From Lolium rigidum (Eukaryota > Streptophyta > Magnoliopsida > Poales > Poaceae): DNA of 64,000 nucleotides. Location of the stretch: the NCBI RefSeq assembly GCF_022539505.1, contig NC_061512.1, forward strand, positions 254,092,510-254,156,509. Reading direction: 5' to 3'. Position 1 is the first letter of the stretch, and every line of letters starts with the position of its first letter. The position numbers were made by a program, and so were the translations under genes. Below the pieces are notes generated by a model that made no database searches, was not told the origin of the DNA, and saw only the letters and a program-made list of their open reading frames with translations. Shown here piece after piece: positions 54,287 through 64,000 of this stretch.

Positions 54287-57200
54287 AGCCTTTATTCCCA
54301 AACAAGTTGGGGTAGGCTAGAGGTGAAACCCATAAGATCTCGTAACCAACTCATGGTTCTGGCACATGGATAGCAAGCTTCCACGCGGCTCTTTCCATGG
54401 CTAGTTCTTTGGTGATACTCCAGTCCTTCAGATCTCTCTTTACGGACTCCTCCCATGTCAAGTGTGGTCTACCCCATCCTCTCTTGACATTATCAGCACG
54501 CTTTAGCCGTCCACTATGCACTGGAGCTTCTGGAGGCCTGCGCTGAATATGCCCAAACCATTTTAGACGATGTTGGATAAGCTTCTCTGGAATCGGTGCT
54601 ACACCAACTCTATCTCGTATATCACCATTCCGGACTCGGTCCTTCCTCGTGTGGCCACACATCCATCTCAACATGCGCATCTCCGCCACACCTAACTGTT
54701 GAACATGCCGCCTTTTAGTCGGCCAACACTCAGCGCCATACAACATTGCGGGTCGAACCGCCGTCCTATAGAACTTGCCTTTTAGCTTTTGTGGCACTCT
54801 CTTATCACAAAGAATGCCAGAAGCTTGGCGCCACTTCATCCATCCGGCTTTGATCCGGTGGTTCACATCTTCATCAAATAACATGAATGCAAAATATATT
54901 TGTTGTCTTATGTCAATCCCGTAGAAATAGAAAGATGTTGTAATTATACTTGTAGTCCTTGTCAAAGTTTGGGTACTGCACGTGTAGTACAAATCAATGG
55001 TATAAAGCTGGTTCTTTCATATGGTATTGTCTTTTCTAAAATATACGGTTATAGGCTTATAGCTGCATTATTTCTTCCAAACCTTAATAATGCTTGTTGT
55101 TCTGCAGAAACTTGCTAGTGAGTTCTGGTCTGTGGCAGTTGATTGCGCATGCGGGAGGCTTTTGGATGCTTTTATTGTCTCTTGTCACAAGGATTTGCAA
55201 ATTTTACGGGAATGTGCGAATAAAGTGCACTACGGTTACCTTCAAATTATCATATATGATTTTACTAGACCACGGTAAGATTAAAGGCCTTACATTTTCT
55301 TCAATTTTCCCGTTTATTTTGATGAATTCTAATTTCGTGACTTTTTATAGGTTGTTGATTCCAGATCATAGACTTCCTACAACAGAGCACCCGACAGTAC
55401 TTTCAGTTATTCATTCAGAAAATGATACTGTAGTAAATGTATTGGTGGACCAGGTATGATAATACATAAACTTCACACAATTACTATGTTGGTCTAAAAA
55501 ATTGGTCCAACTACCATATGTCCAAACACCAAGGGGGACCAAATTTGAGTAATTATAAAGGAATTGGAATGTGGTTACACTATGTCGTATTTCAACCATA
55601 TGATTTCTGTTATTATCGACTGCATTTGTAGTGCATGGAAAAGTTACAACAACTGCACATTTGATTCCCTGAACAGATAATTATTTTGAAATTACAGAAT
55701 CCAAGTAGACTGGGCAGCTAGACTGGGCAACTAGTGAAATGTTCAGATGCTTCAGTTTGACATATTATTATTGGAGCACATTTGCTAAAGTTCCTTTGTT
55801 TCAGGGCAACGCTGAAAGGCAGGTCCTGGTTCGAGATTATGAAGTGGGAAAATCTGTTGCATTTGATTCTAGGATACAAAACATGAAGGAAGTGTATACG
55901 GCTGATGGGTACAAAATGTAAGTATCGGTGGTGGTGCTCATGTTAAGTTTGGTAATATTTTAGCCATTTACCTAGTTATATGATGCAGTTTAGTTTTGTT
56001 CTACCATAGTAAATCCCGCTATAAGTAATTTTAGAATCCTAAGGGCATTTCTATCACCATGTGCCCCCACATGTTATGTATAATTGCAGATCCCAGCTGT
56101 ACTTTTTTATTTTGCAAAAATGCGAAGGACCTTTGAGTTTCATTTCATTGAAAAGGTTGAGTTTGAGTTACAATCCTCCCAGGAAGCATGATACAAGTAT
56201 TACAGGTAAACCAGTGTACATCCCAAGTTGATGGCAGCACAGCTCGGAGTCCTTTGGCGCCAGCATTTGCTCATAGATTGGCCTCCTTTTTGATCTTAGC
56301 AACAACGACACAGATATAGGGTTGGGTACCTTTAAAGATGCACTTATTCCTGTGCTTCCAGATCATCCACGTTGTGAGAAGGGCGGCAGAGGCCATCCCT
56401 TGCGTCTCTGCTTTGCCGTATCCTGCTTTGCCTGCAGCCACCAATCCATCAGCGTTGCCTCCTGGTTGGGTGCCCTAGTCAGTGTCCTGAGCCAAGCAAG
56501 GACCTTATGCCGAGTTTGGCTGGAGACGGGCCGCTTGGCATGAGGTCCTCGCTTGGCTCAGTTGGTTTAGTTTGGCGGGAGATCAGCCAACCAATGCATT
56601 TTCTGTACCTGCTTGATGATTTACCGTCTTTCAATCTTGTGAAATCGACTAGGTCAGTTTTTCGGAGTTTCACAGTGGCAAGCGGCAACCCCAGGTAGGT
56701 GCAGGGGAATGGTTGGCACACAGGATTAGTAGTGACCTGATTCACAATTTGCTGGTGTTCGTGATTCGAATTTGCGATTCACAATTCTACACTTCCTAAA
56801 ATCAGAGTTATTTTGGGATTGTAGCCAACCAAACCCTAGTTAGTAGTTACCTGATAAGCAATATCCTACATCAGGTAAGTTCATATTACCTGATTGTCAT
56901 GTCCTGTGTGTTTTAGTGCTCAACGCAATTTTACAGATGCACTTTATATTCATGAACATATTTTGGGAAATAATGTATCATGCAAATTGCTAGATAACTT
57001 CGTTCATAAAAGAAACCAGCATGCTAGGTAGCATCTTATTGTTGTACGATTTTACGCTCATTAATTGATGATCATGTTGCCTTTCAATTTTTTTCCAGGT
57101 TTTCTAGAGGGTCTGTTCAGACCATTCTTCCTCCATACAAAAATAGAAGAGCTGGTCGGTTGTGCAGTTCAGTGGGAGAAAAAATAGCTGAACTGATAAA

Positions 57201-60200
57201 TGAAGCTAATGGTATTGAAAAAATAAAGTCGGAAAAGAGCGCTCAGAGAAGGAAGTTAGTTAGTGACCAACAAAACATCGAACAGAAAATAACAAGTTTG
57301 AAGGTAAATTTTTTACTGATGTGTAACTCATTTGAGCTATCTCATAACTTCTCATACTGTTCTGTAGAGAAAACGGGTACCCGAGGAGCATCGTTTAGCG
57401 AATAAAAAAGTGCATCTTGATGATGCCAAGAGAGCTTCTGTTGAAAATAATAGTTATACTGCTGTGGATACTACTGAACTAGAGGAGGAAATAAAGGTTT
57501 GCTCCCATTTCCTATTCTTGAGCAACCATCTATCTCTTTTGGCTGCACTAGTACATTCTGATCTTCATTATCTACGCAAGAACCTCATAGATTGTGCCAT
57601 GCTACTTATTTTGGCAGCAAGGGAAGATTGACATTGAGCAAAAAGAACTATTACTGCAGAAGATCAGCGTAAGGTTAAGAGCAACTATACAAGATGTGAA
57701 TGATAACAAAGCGTCTTACAAGACCTATATGGGTATGGAAATTCCACGATATCACTATTGATGATTTTACCATCTCCTGCTGGCATGTACGCTGTTAATC
57801 TGGTCATGTTAGTTCAAAGGAACATTGGTTAACTCCCCTGTACTTTGTGCTTTAGAACACATTGATGTTATCGCTATGGAGCATGAAATTTGGAGTTATT
57901 GTGTTCACTAGAACTCTGTTTTAAGTTTCTTTCTTATCATATTTGTGGCCTAGATTTTCTTTTACATAATATGCTTTTCAATGCCTGAGACTGAAAGTTG
58001 AACTTTTGCTTTGCCTCTTTATCTGTGGTTACTATTCTCTGTGCCTCTAAAAGTATTTTTTGTATTTCAGATTCCATGAATGCGGAGACAGGGTCTTTTA
58101 GCAGCGCAAATGATGAATTAGATGTTGCTAATCGTAAACTGGATGCTGCACAGCAGGTATGCTTCTCCTTATTCGAAAGTCTTAATGTGATACACAGTCC
58201 ACTGTAGGTCTGCGTTTCTTCGGCTTTTATACTCTGAGTATAGGTGAGATTGTACTGGAAACACTATTCTTTAATTCATGGAATCATGAAACAACCAATG
58301 AGATTACTCTTGCCATGTGCTGCTCTGATACCACATTAAGTTTCATGCACCAACCAGTGGAACCAAAAGTCCGAACTGATGGAGAGAAGGTGGACAATCC
58401 ACCTAGAATAATAATCATATTGTATATGAAGTGGATAATAGTAACATTTTCGTTTGAGTGTGACACTAACTCTTACCTATATGATTCCATGTAATTTTGT
58501 TAAATTATGTCTCAGACACAGATTATCACCATCAGCAGCTTGGTCGACCATTCTTATCGGAAGAAAGTACTCCTCCGTCCCACCAAAAGTGTCTGAGATT
58601 TGTCAAAATTTGAATGTATCTATATGCTTTTACTGTCTAGATACATCTGAATTTGGACAAATCTCAGTCACTTTCAGTGGTACAGAGGGAGTAGAAAATT
58701 TTGATTGCTTAATTGTCTCTATCTTGTATGTACTGACGGTAGTTCTTTCATTGAATGTGAACCAGGAGAAGACTCACTATGAAGGTCTCATGAAAACTAA
58801 AGTTTTACCTGATATCAAAATGGCTGAAGCAGATTATGAAAATCTTCAGCAGCTTCGTCAGGTCTTTGTTCTGTTACTGTCACTAAGGATATATTTTCAT
58901 TTTGTTGAGCTACTATTGTTTCCATATGGATCTTCTGTACAAGAGTGTGTTCTGTTATAGTTACATGCATGGGTAGTGTGCACCTGAAAATTGCCATCGC
59001 TGAAAGAACCAAAAATTACTTAATTAGCTTTCCAAAATATATTACATTTTGGAACGGAGGTAATATTAAATGAAACCATAAATACTGTGTTAAACACTCT
59101 AGAATCAACGTGCTGCAAGAAGAAACAAAAGCTACGTGTATTGATTTTGCTAATTGACGAGATGAAAAACAAAGCAAGAGTGTGACGGTCTAACTAGTTT
59201 ATTTTTTTACTTATTGGAATGGACATATCAGGGTTCAGGATGGTCTAGAACTACCAAAATCATGCCCTTTGCAGTATAATATTCATAAAAGGCCACACTT
59301 TGAATGGTCGCTAAACTTAAAACAGTAACTTCATCTCTTCATCTTAGCATTTGTGTAATGCAAATAGAGTAATGCTGGATGTTCCATGCGTACCAGTTAT
59401 ACTTTATTTTTGGAAGTATTTTTTAGCTAAAAAATGATTATATTGCTGAAGCTTTGTCCGTTTCTATGAAGCATTTCTAACACCTTGATATATCAAGTTT
59501 CGTATGTTACCAGACTCACACCTCCTGTGATGGCCTTGCATTCCTGTAGGAGTACTTCAAGAAGGCTTCAGTTATTTGCTCCGAGAGTGATTTGGAAGCG
59601 CTGGGGCATGTTGCTGGATCCACTCCTGAACAATTAAGTGCTAAGATAAATAGACTGAAACATAGACTTGATCAAGAAAGCAGAAGGTTTGGAACCAACA
59701 ACTTGATTTTAGTTGCAGAAAAAAGTTGAGGCATATGTGTTTTCATCCTTTTTTCTTTATAATAATTTAATAATCTGAGCAGATATTCTGAGTCCATAGA
59801 TGATCTGAGGGCATTGCATGACAAAAAGGAACGGAAAATCTTTAAAAAGCAACAGCTCTATGCAGGTTTTAGAGTGAAATTAAATGTAAGTTCATTACTT
59901 CATGGTTTCCAACATATGATGCAACTTCCCATTTTTCCTACTAGTGCTTCAGTCGAAGGAAATATTTGGCTGAATTGCTAACTACTGATAAATCTTTGCT
60001 GTGGACACTGAGGCATATGTAATGTTCGATACACTGAGGCATATACGCCTCCAGCTCAAGCTATTGTTTTGGACGTGGTCTCCATAACACAATCTGTACT
60101 ACTAATTTCTACTTTTATGTATTTATAAAGCCTATATATTGTGCAAGTACTTTATGAGACAACTCTACGTCTCTAAATATATGATTTGATGTATCCAATC

Positions 60201-61375
60201 TAATTGATATTGGTAGTCAAAATTTTAAATGTTTCACTAGGAGTATATTACTAATAGTCTAGTACCCGTATGTGTGGTCTGATGTATCCCTTGGAAATGC
60301 ACTATGTACTGGGTCTGCTTTTGAGCCAAGTTTATTGCTTTGCAGTCGTGTCAAAATGCATTGGACATGCGATGGAAGAAGTTCCAGAGAAATGCTGGCC
60401 TTTTGAAGCGACAGTTGACTTGGCTGTAAATACAAGTTCCATTCTTGGATGTTTATCATTAATGTTCTGCAGGTTTTTATTTGTTAGTCCTGAGACTTGT
60501 ACCACCTTTTATACTATTTTAAAGGTTCAATGAGCACCTTGGGAAGAAAGGAATCAGTGGATTCATCAACGTGGATTACAAGAATAAAGTTCTGTCTGTT
60601 GAGGTGTGTATCCTTCATAAGATTTGCCCTCTTTTAGTGTGTACATGGTCATTTTAGAATTTGTGCCTCATCACTAGTCACCTGCTCATTTTATAGCAAT
60701 TTACTTAACAATTCTGTATGGCATTTGATGTAGCTCACCATGCCTCAAGATGCATCGCGTGATACCGTCAGAGACACTAGAGGACTGTCAGGTGCCTATA
60801 TAGTTGCTTAGTATTTTCTTACCTGTGGTGTAGATAACTATAATTAGATTGTATTTTTCACACATCATTTATCATTGAGAATATCTGCCACCAAGTTGTT
60901 TTTCCTAGTATCTCGTAGCTATGTTTTAGATATAACTGTAATTGCTGCTATGTATCTTTGATCCAGGAGGAGAGCGATCTTTTTCGACACTTTGCTTCAC
61001 CTTAGCTCTTCATGGAATGACAGAAGCACCTTTCAGGGCCATGGATGAGTTCGATGTATTCATGGTGAGTGTAATCTTTGGTCCTTTGTCAACCATCGTG
61101 TCCAGTTAATGGCAAATCAAACCTTATTGGCGATATCTGAATTGTGCAGGATGCGGTAAGCCGCAAAATAAGCTTGGACACCCTCATAGATTTTGCTGTT
61201 GCACAAGGGTCACAGTGGATATTTATAACACCACACGATATCAGGTCTGAAAATCGCCCTTAGTTGCAATCTTTCCAGTTTCCTGAATAGATACTCATAA
61301 CATCTATGTTTCCTCAGCATGGTGAAGCCTGGAGATCGGGTCAAGAAGCAGCAGATGGCCGCCCCTCGCGGTTGA
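41068..61375 (+). CDS. SMC6: SMC6, structural maintenance of chromosomes protein 6 (28 exons)
   Basis: SMC6 pairs with SMC5 in the nuclear SMC5/6 complex, which acts in homologous-recombination repair and replication-fork stability. Exons: 41068-41173, 41277-41382, 41545-41678, 42449-42504, 46554-46640, 47172-47492, 48215-48334, 49415-49549, 51195-51271, 51359-51434, 52774-52848, 52964-53068, 55108-55274, 55351-55453, 55805-55917, 57099-57303, 57368-57496, 57618-57732, 58071-58156, 58766-58861, 59550-59686, 59783-59885, 60346-60425, 60525-60603, 60734-60791, 60967-61064, 61150-61244, 61318-61375. All introns are GT-AG, phases match throughout and no stop interrupts: 3,120 nt, 1,039 residues, close to the Arabidopsis length (~1,057). 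Walker A is GQNGSGKS (32-39, split by intron 1), then [13 protein letters not shown], coiled coil (about 170-430), hinge (about 435-640, with PIGPIGAH), second coiled coil, signature LSGGERS (955-961) and Walker B FRAMDE (Asp983, Glu984). The end is [18 protein letters not shown]. The start is chosen because [19 protein letters not shown] is the canonical N terminus. Intron 4 (4,049 bp) is the largest. Confidence 0.96.
42362..42412 (+). repeat. Stowaway-like MITE end fragment (SMC6 intron 3)
   Basis: TACTACCTCTGTTCCAAAAT followed by GTAAGCCTTTTAGAAAGCTAAA resembles the 5' half of a Stowaway MITE (consensus start CTCCCTCCGTTCC). The other terminus is not found nearby, so only one end is supported. 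Confidence 0.45.
43964..44007 (+). repeat. short tandem duplication in SMC6 intron 4
   Basis: GTGCAGAGCTTTAAAGTT occurs twice, 26 bases apart. The rest of 42505-44130 shows nothing I can name apart from low-complexity runs (for example a G-run near 43327). Confidence 0.6.
44144..45087 (-). mobile_element. 5'-truncated LINE in SMC6 intron 4, antisense, with 12-bp target duplication
   Basis: Flanked by GCCTTTGTATTT at 44132-44143 and 45088-45099. The poly(A) tail of the - strand element appears as a T-run at 44141-44149. Coding remnants (45070-44509) are the RNase H domain of a plant L1-type ORF2: LNCDGA with the first catalytic Asp, [11 protein letters not shown] with the Glu, [12 protein letters not shown] with the next Asp, and [17 protein letters not shown] with the late His. 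A frameshift near 44950 splits the domain. Only about 0.94 kb of the 3' end was inserted. Confidence 0.88.
49633..50299 (+). mobile_element. 5'-truncated LINE in SMC6 intron 8, sense, with 16-bp target duplication
   Basis: Flanked by AAAGAACTTAGGCAGT (49617-49632) and AAAGAACTTAAGCAGT (50300-50315), one mismatch. The frame 49678-50076 encodes the zinc-binding RVT domain of ORF2: [47 protein letters not shown]...[17 protein letters not shown]. It then degrades. The 3' end has CTTTAATAATTTTTTACTG and GGGGCCTCCCC before a short A-run. The family differs from the antisense LINE in intron 4. Confidence 0.88.
51585..51763. repeat. possible MITE with inverted ends (SMC6 intron 10)
   Basis: ACAATAAGACCCAT near 51588 is repeated in inverted form as ATGGGTCTTATTGT near 51743. 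About 160 bases lie between, with little further pairing. No clear target duplication, so this is tentative. Confidence 0.3.
52151..52287 (+). repeat. 74-bp tandem duplication in SMC6 intron 10
   Basis: The unit starting GTGATATGTATTCTAGATAA at 52151 is repeated from 52225, differing at a few positions (TATAGTGTTTTT versus TGTAGTGTTATT). The second unit is incomplete at its end. Confidence 0.85.
54250..54871 (-). mobile_element. RTE-type LINE 3' fragment in SMC6 intron 12 with (CAA)n tail and 17-bp target duplication
   Basis: Flanked by CATCAAATAACATGAAT at 54233-54249 and 54872-54888, a perfect match. On the - strand the insert ends in (TTG)n, seen on + as (CAA)n at 54250-54287, as expected for RTE elements, which have a microsatellite tail rather than poly(A). 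The - strand frame (54992-54351, starting in the flank) encodes the post-RT C terminus of RTE ORF2: [87 protein letters not shown]. The frame is open within the element. Confidence 0.9.
56110..56750 (-). mobile_element. LINE fragment in SMC6 intron 15, antisense
   Basis: On the - strand the frame 56745-56479 starts with [20 protein letters not shown] followed by [10 protein letters not shown]. This is the FPCxYLGLPL...LRK motif at the end of the reverse transcriptase domain of plant L1-type LINEs. The + strand T-run near 56102-56110 may be its reversed poly(A) tail. I could not find a target duplication, so the boundaries are approximate. Confidence 0.7.
58262..58466 (-). mobile_element. LTR/TRIM-like relic in SMC6 intron 19
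   Basis: The - strand carries TGGTATCAGAGC (58333-58322), a perfect tRNA-Met primer site. Upstream of it on that strand is about 130 bases running from TGTCACACTC (about 58466) to AACTTAATG, which could be a short LTR. No coding sequence follows. This fits a TRIM or a small LTR fragment; the boundaries are tentative. Confidence 0.5.
58570..58691. mobile_element. Stowaway-like MITE in SMC6 intron 19, complete (122 bp)
   Basis: Flanked by TA on both sides (58568-58569 and 58692-58693). The left end CTCCTCCGTCCCACCAAAAG continues TGTCTGAGATTTGTC. The right end is its inverted partner, starting GACAAATCTCAG and ending CAGAGGGAG. Termini pair over about 35 bases, so the whole folds into a hairpin, as expected for a Tc1/mariner-derived MITE. 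Confidence 0.9.
59022..59062. repeat. Stowaway-like MITE end fragment (SMC6 intron 20)
   Basis: CCAAAATATATTACATTTTG followed by GAACGGAGGTAAT resembles the 3' terminus of a Stowaway MITE. The matching left terminus is not seen. Confidence 0.45.
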
Positions 61376-62141
61376 CTCAGGACTGGGGCGACTTTCTGTG
61401 CTCAGTAGTCAGTACCGTGTATATCTCGTAGCCTTAGAGTCCACCTTGGTCAGAATCTATCTAGAACTGCTAGTTCCTACTTTTGTACATAGCTCGTTTT
61501 GAAGTGAAAACATAGCCATAACGTAGTCAGGGACTTTACACCAGCACTTGTTTTGTTATCTAGAGCTATCTGGCACACTGACATCTCTGACTAGAAATGG
61601 GATGTGGCAGTTAGGGCAGAAAGGACGTGCATGGCGGCTACCGCCTTGTCTCATGATTGATGCAGTCGCGCCTGTGCCACCCCTTTTAGTTGAACCCTGC
61701 AATACGTACGACGTTACAGTCAAAAAAATACGTACGACGTTTGTCCATCTGTCTGACACAGCGCACGGCCGTTTGATCAGAAGGATGTATCGATGGAGTC
61801 CAACGGATTACTTTGGTCGTAACAAAATCAGACACGAGGTAATGTTCTGACAACTGTAAACGAGTTGTTTAATACTTTAATACCGTCACTGGTACGTTGG
61901 ACGAAACCAAGGTACGGGATATCTTTTGTCAAGTGGACGCTCGGCAAACTCTTGCCTTACCGTTACATGAGGGAATGGAGGATTTCTGGGCATGGTTCTA
62001 TGAACCGAAAGGTCTTTTCTCTGTTATAAATCTGAATACAAGTTACACCGTCAGCTGCTATGAATAAATAGCCCAGCTTATAATGGAGACACCTCAAAAG
62101 ACCAGCGCCATTTTGATTGGTACAGTCCCGTTTCCAACATA
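61376..62141. other. 3' flank of SMC6, no gene recognised
   Basis: It begins with the SMC6 3' untranslated region. No canonical AATAAA occurs in the first 400 bases, so the cleavage site is unknown. AATACGTACGACGTT occurs twice (about 61701 and 61728). A frame at 61548-61850 is unrecognised and probably not coding. Confidence 0.5.
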
Positions 62142-64000
62142 AACTAGTTGAGTGCCCGTGCGTTGCTACGGTTATTTTTAAATTTTTTCTTGCCACACAC
62201 ACACAAAAATTTCCTTGTGTAGAAAGACATATAGTATTCCAAAAAAAGAATAAAATTTTGCTTTCCTTAAATTATAGTTCAATTAAAAAAACTATTATTT
62301 GACATAAGCATAAAATACAGATCTCCTATTGAGTAAGATTACAAATTACTCACACCCTAGAGATGGTTTCAAGTATTATCTTACATGGTTTCAAGTAATA
62401 TCTTTCATATACATCGCCCCTAAGAGTACAAGCTTGTATGACGATGTTAGGCCTCCGAGTCTGCACATTACGTTTTAGTTGGGTCATATCGATTGCTCAT
62501 GCCACCCATCCATTATACTACTTGAGTTTTAAAATTTAACTTCCGTTGAGAAGTACATAACTAAGGCATATGAAATATATATTTTCAAATCATTTGGAAT
62601 TAATGCCTATAGTTTCTGCGGACGAAGCACAAATTCGCTGAAGGAATCTTTTGGCAATTAGATCTTGACTAAATTAACATATCTTCTCTGATAGTGTCCA
62701 AGTTTTCATCCTCTATGACCCTGCCTACCAAAACATCGTCATAAGTCTTCTCCCCGCTGGTGTACAAGTTCTCATCGCTTTTAACCCCAAAATTTTTCTC
62801 TCTAACCTGAGCAACATCCTCCATGGATTTGTAGGCTTGATATTGCACAAGGAAACAAAATCATCACAAACCTGCTATACGGTAAGTAAACTCTGAAGCC
62901 ACCGATGAAATCTAAGCCTGGTGACATTCTGGTATATATGCGAACACAACAGCTTAATGATAAGTTATCCAAATATTTTACTTGTTCTCAAGAAAACACA
63001 TGTTTGAGCCCCTAAAAAATAATACGGATCAGCTATGATTTCTTTCCACCTTAACAGATGGAAATATATACGGGAACACCTCTCCATACTTGCAAAGCCA
63101 CTAATCTCCTCAACTTGCAAAGAGTATCCATCCTTCTATGTTGCAATATGTTGTGTTTGTCCGAGTCTGATAATGATGTAGCCCTGACATATTCTGATAT
63201 TATTTCTAAAAATAAAGATTAGGACAACCTAATCAGGCCTGAAACAGATGCACTGAAAGTAGTCCATCTACTACTACTATGCTAATATTACTTCACTGCA
63301 CCATAGATGCAGTTTTAACAATTTACGAGCTTCGCAAGACTACCGAAAGGAGCTAACTGATCTACAATAGCCCCCCTTGTTTATATGATAACGACTTTCA
63401 GACAAATAGTAAAAAATGAATTATGATCTATGCACCTGAAATTTTCAGTAGTCAGCATGAAAAAAAGAGCAAACATTACTTTATCTTATGAAGTATAAGT
63501 GATGAGGCACAGATTTCAGTACATGTCTTTCATATATAGTTAATTTAGAAATGAAGTTGAGAACATAAAAACAAGCAAATGTCAGGAAGTACTAACTAAA
63601 AAGCATTGAATTCAAAAAAGTTGAGAGGGTGGTCAAATAGCTTGGAGAGTCTAAAAAGATTGACTGACAATTAAAAAGTAGTTTCATGGCAAAAGGAGCA
63701 TAGATTATCAAACAATTCGGGACTCTGAACAGAAGCATGAATCTTAAATAGGTGGGTATAAGTTTAAGTTGCCATCTTAAATTTCCCCTTCACGGAATGA
63801 ATCTTAGCTTTGGTGATGTTGGATTTCTTGACAGAAGCATCCTATGCTTTCTTAAAATTTATTATCTTGTTTTTTCGATAGTAAAAGGCAATCAAATTAA
63901 AATAACCGCCCCATTTCCCAACCAACGCTCATAGCCATTAGGAAAAAAAAAATCCTAACCGAGGGCACACAACAATCGCTCTTTCTTGCAACATTAACTC
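62142..64000. repeat. dispersed-repeat terminus and gene-free flank
   Basis: AACTAGTTGAGTGCCCGTGC plus GTTGCTACGG at 62142-62172 is the same terminus motif as at 3474 and 32908. From there to the window end the sequence is A/T-rich with no coding domain, RNA gene or second terminus that I can recognise. Confidence 0.4.

Noticed and set aside
54250..54287. Simple (CAA)n microsatellite
   Set aside because: It is the 3' tail of the RTE insertion, directly at the edge of its 17-bp duplication.
54351..54992. Host gene on the - strand in SMC6 intron 12
   Set aside because: The sequence is the post-RT C terminus of an RTE LINE, and the element is bounded by target duplications. The first ~40 codons lie outside it in intron DNA.
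1..64000. CRISPR arrays, bacterial operons or prophage
   Set aside because: Spliced genes, LTR and LINE elements and plant-type transposons show a plant nuclear sequence. No regular spacer-repeat array exists.
1..64000. tRNA genes
   Set aside because: The only tRNA-related matches are primer-binding sites of retrotransposons (12-18 bases). No cloverleaf with A and B boxes was seen.

Overview
This window is nuclear DNA of a grass. The repeat families (Athila-type gypsy with a tRNA-Asp primer site, grass CACTA ends with CCTTTAGTCCCGG stem-loops, a MULE full of GGCGCC hairpins, L1- and RTE-type LINE tails) point to a large, repeat-rich genome of the Pooideae, most likely Triticeae. That placement is inference. 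Three runs of exactly 100 N (1264-1363, 17263-17362, 39913-40012) are scaffold gaps of nominal size.

The one clearly intact cellular gene is SMC6, on the + strand at 41068-61375. I could resolve 28 exons with GT-AG borders and continuous phase. They give a 3,120-nt coding sequence and a 1,039-residue protein with Walker A, hinge, signature (LSGGERS) and Walker B motifs. SMC6 is the ATPase arm of the SMC5/6 DNA-repair complex. Its introns hold at least four non-LTR retrotransposon insertions (three with visible target-site duplications), a Stowaway-like MITE and an LTR/TRIM-like relic, which helps explain its 20-kb length. An E2F-like site and two TGGGCC motifs lie just upstream.

1-8.1 kb is a mosaic of fragments: gypsy protease remnant (-), an LTR- or promoter-like GC-rich segment, an antisense copia LTR with its primer site, a CACTA terminus containing a 5S-rRNA-derived segment, an unrecognised acidic ORF, a 5'-truncated LINE with 11-bp target duplications, and two copies of an unrecognised gene fragment.

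8.1-17.3 kb holds a decayed copia element (8170-10839), interrupted at its right end by Athila/Sabrina-like pieces. These are a + strand LTR fragment, then on the - strand an internal start, one whole LTR, and an internal region coding only gag and protease. That LTR has a primer site on one side and a polypurine tract on the other, so it is shared by two internal regions.

17.4-32.8 kb is one large non-coding LTR retrotransposon derivative (LARD type). It has LTRs of about 6.46 kb and a 2.95-kb internal region with no recognisable gag-pol. Its first ~386 bases are lost in the assembly gap. Divergence between the two LTRs is strikingly uneven.

34.3-39.8 kb is a complete Mutator-like element with a perfect 9-bp target duplication (TCGGTAGAG). 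It has ~0.5-kb terminal inverted repeats, a frameshifted transposase gene, a coiled-coil ORF, a convergent - strand ORF, and a ~580-bp central fold-back built from GGCGCC hairpin units that also occur in both termini. It is the most interesting structure in the window. 61.4-64 kb is gene-poor flank with another dispersed-repeat terminus.
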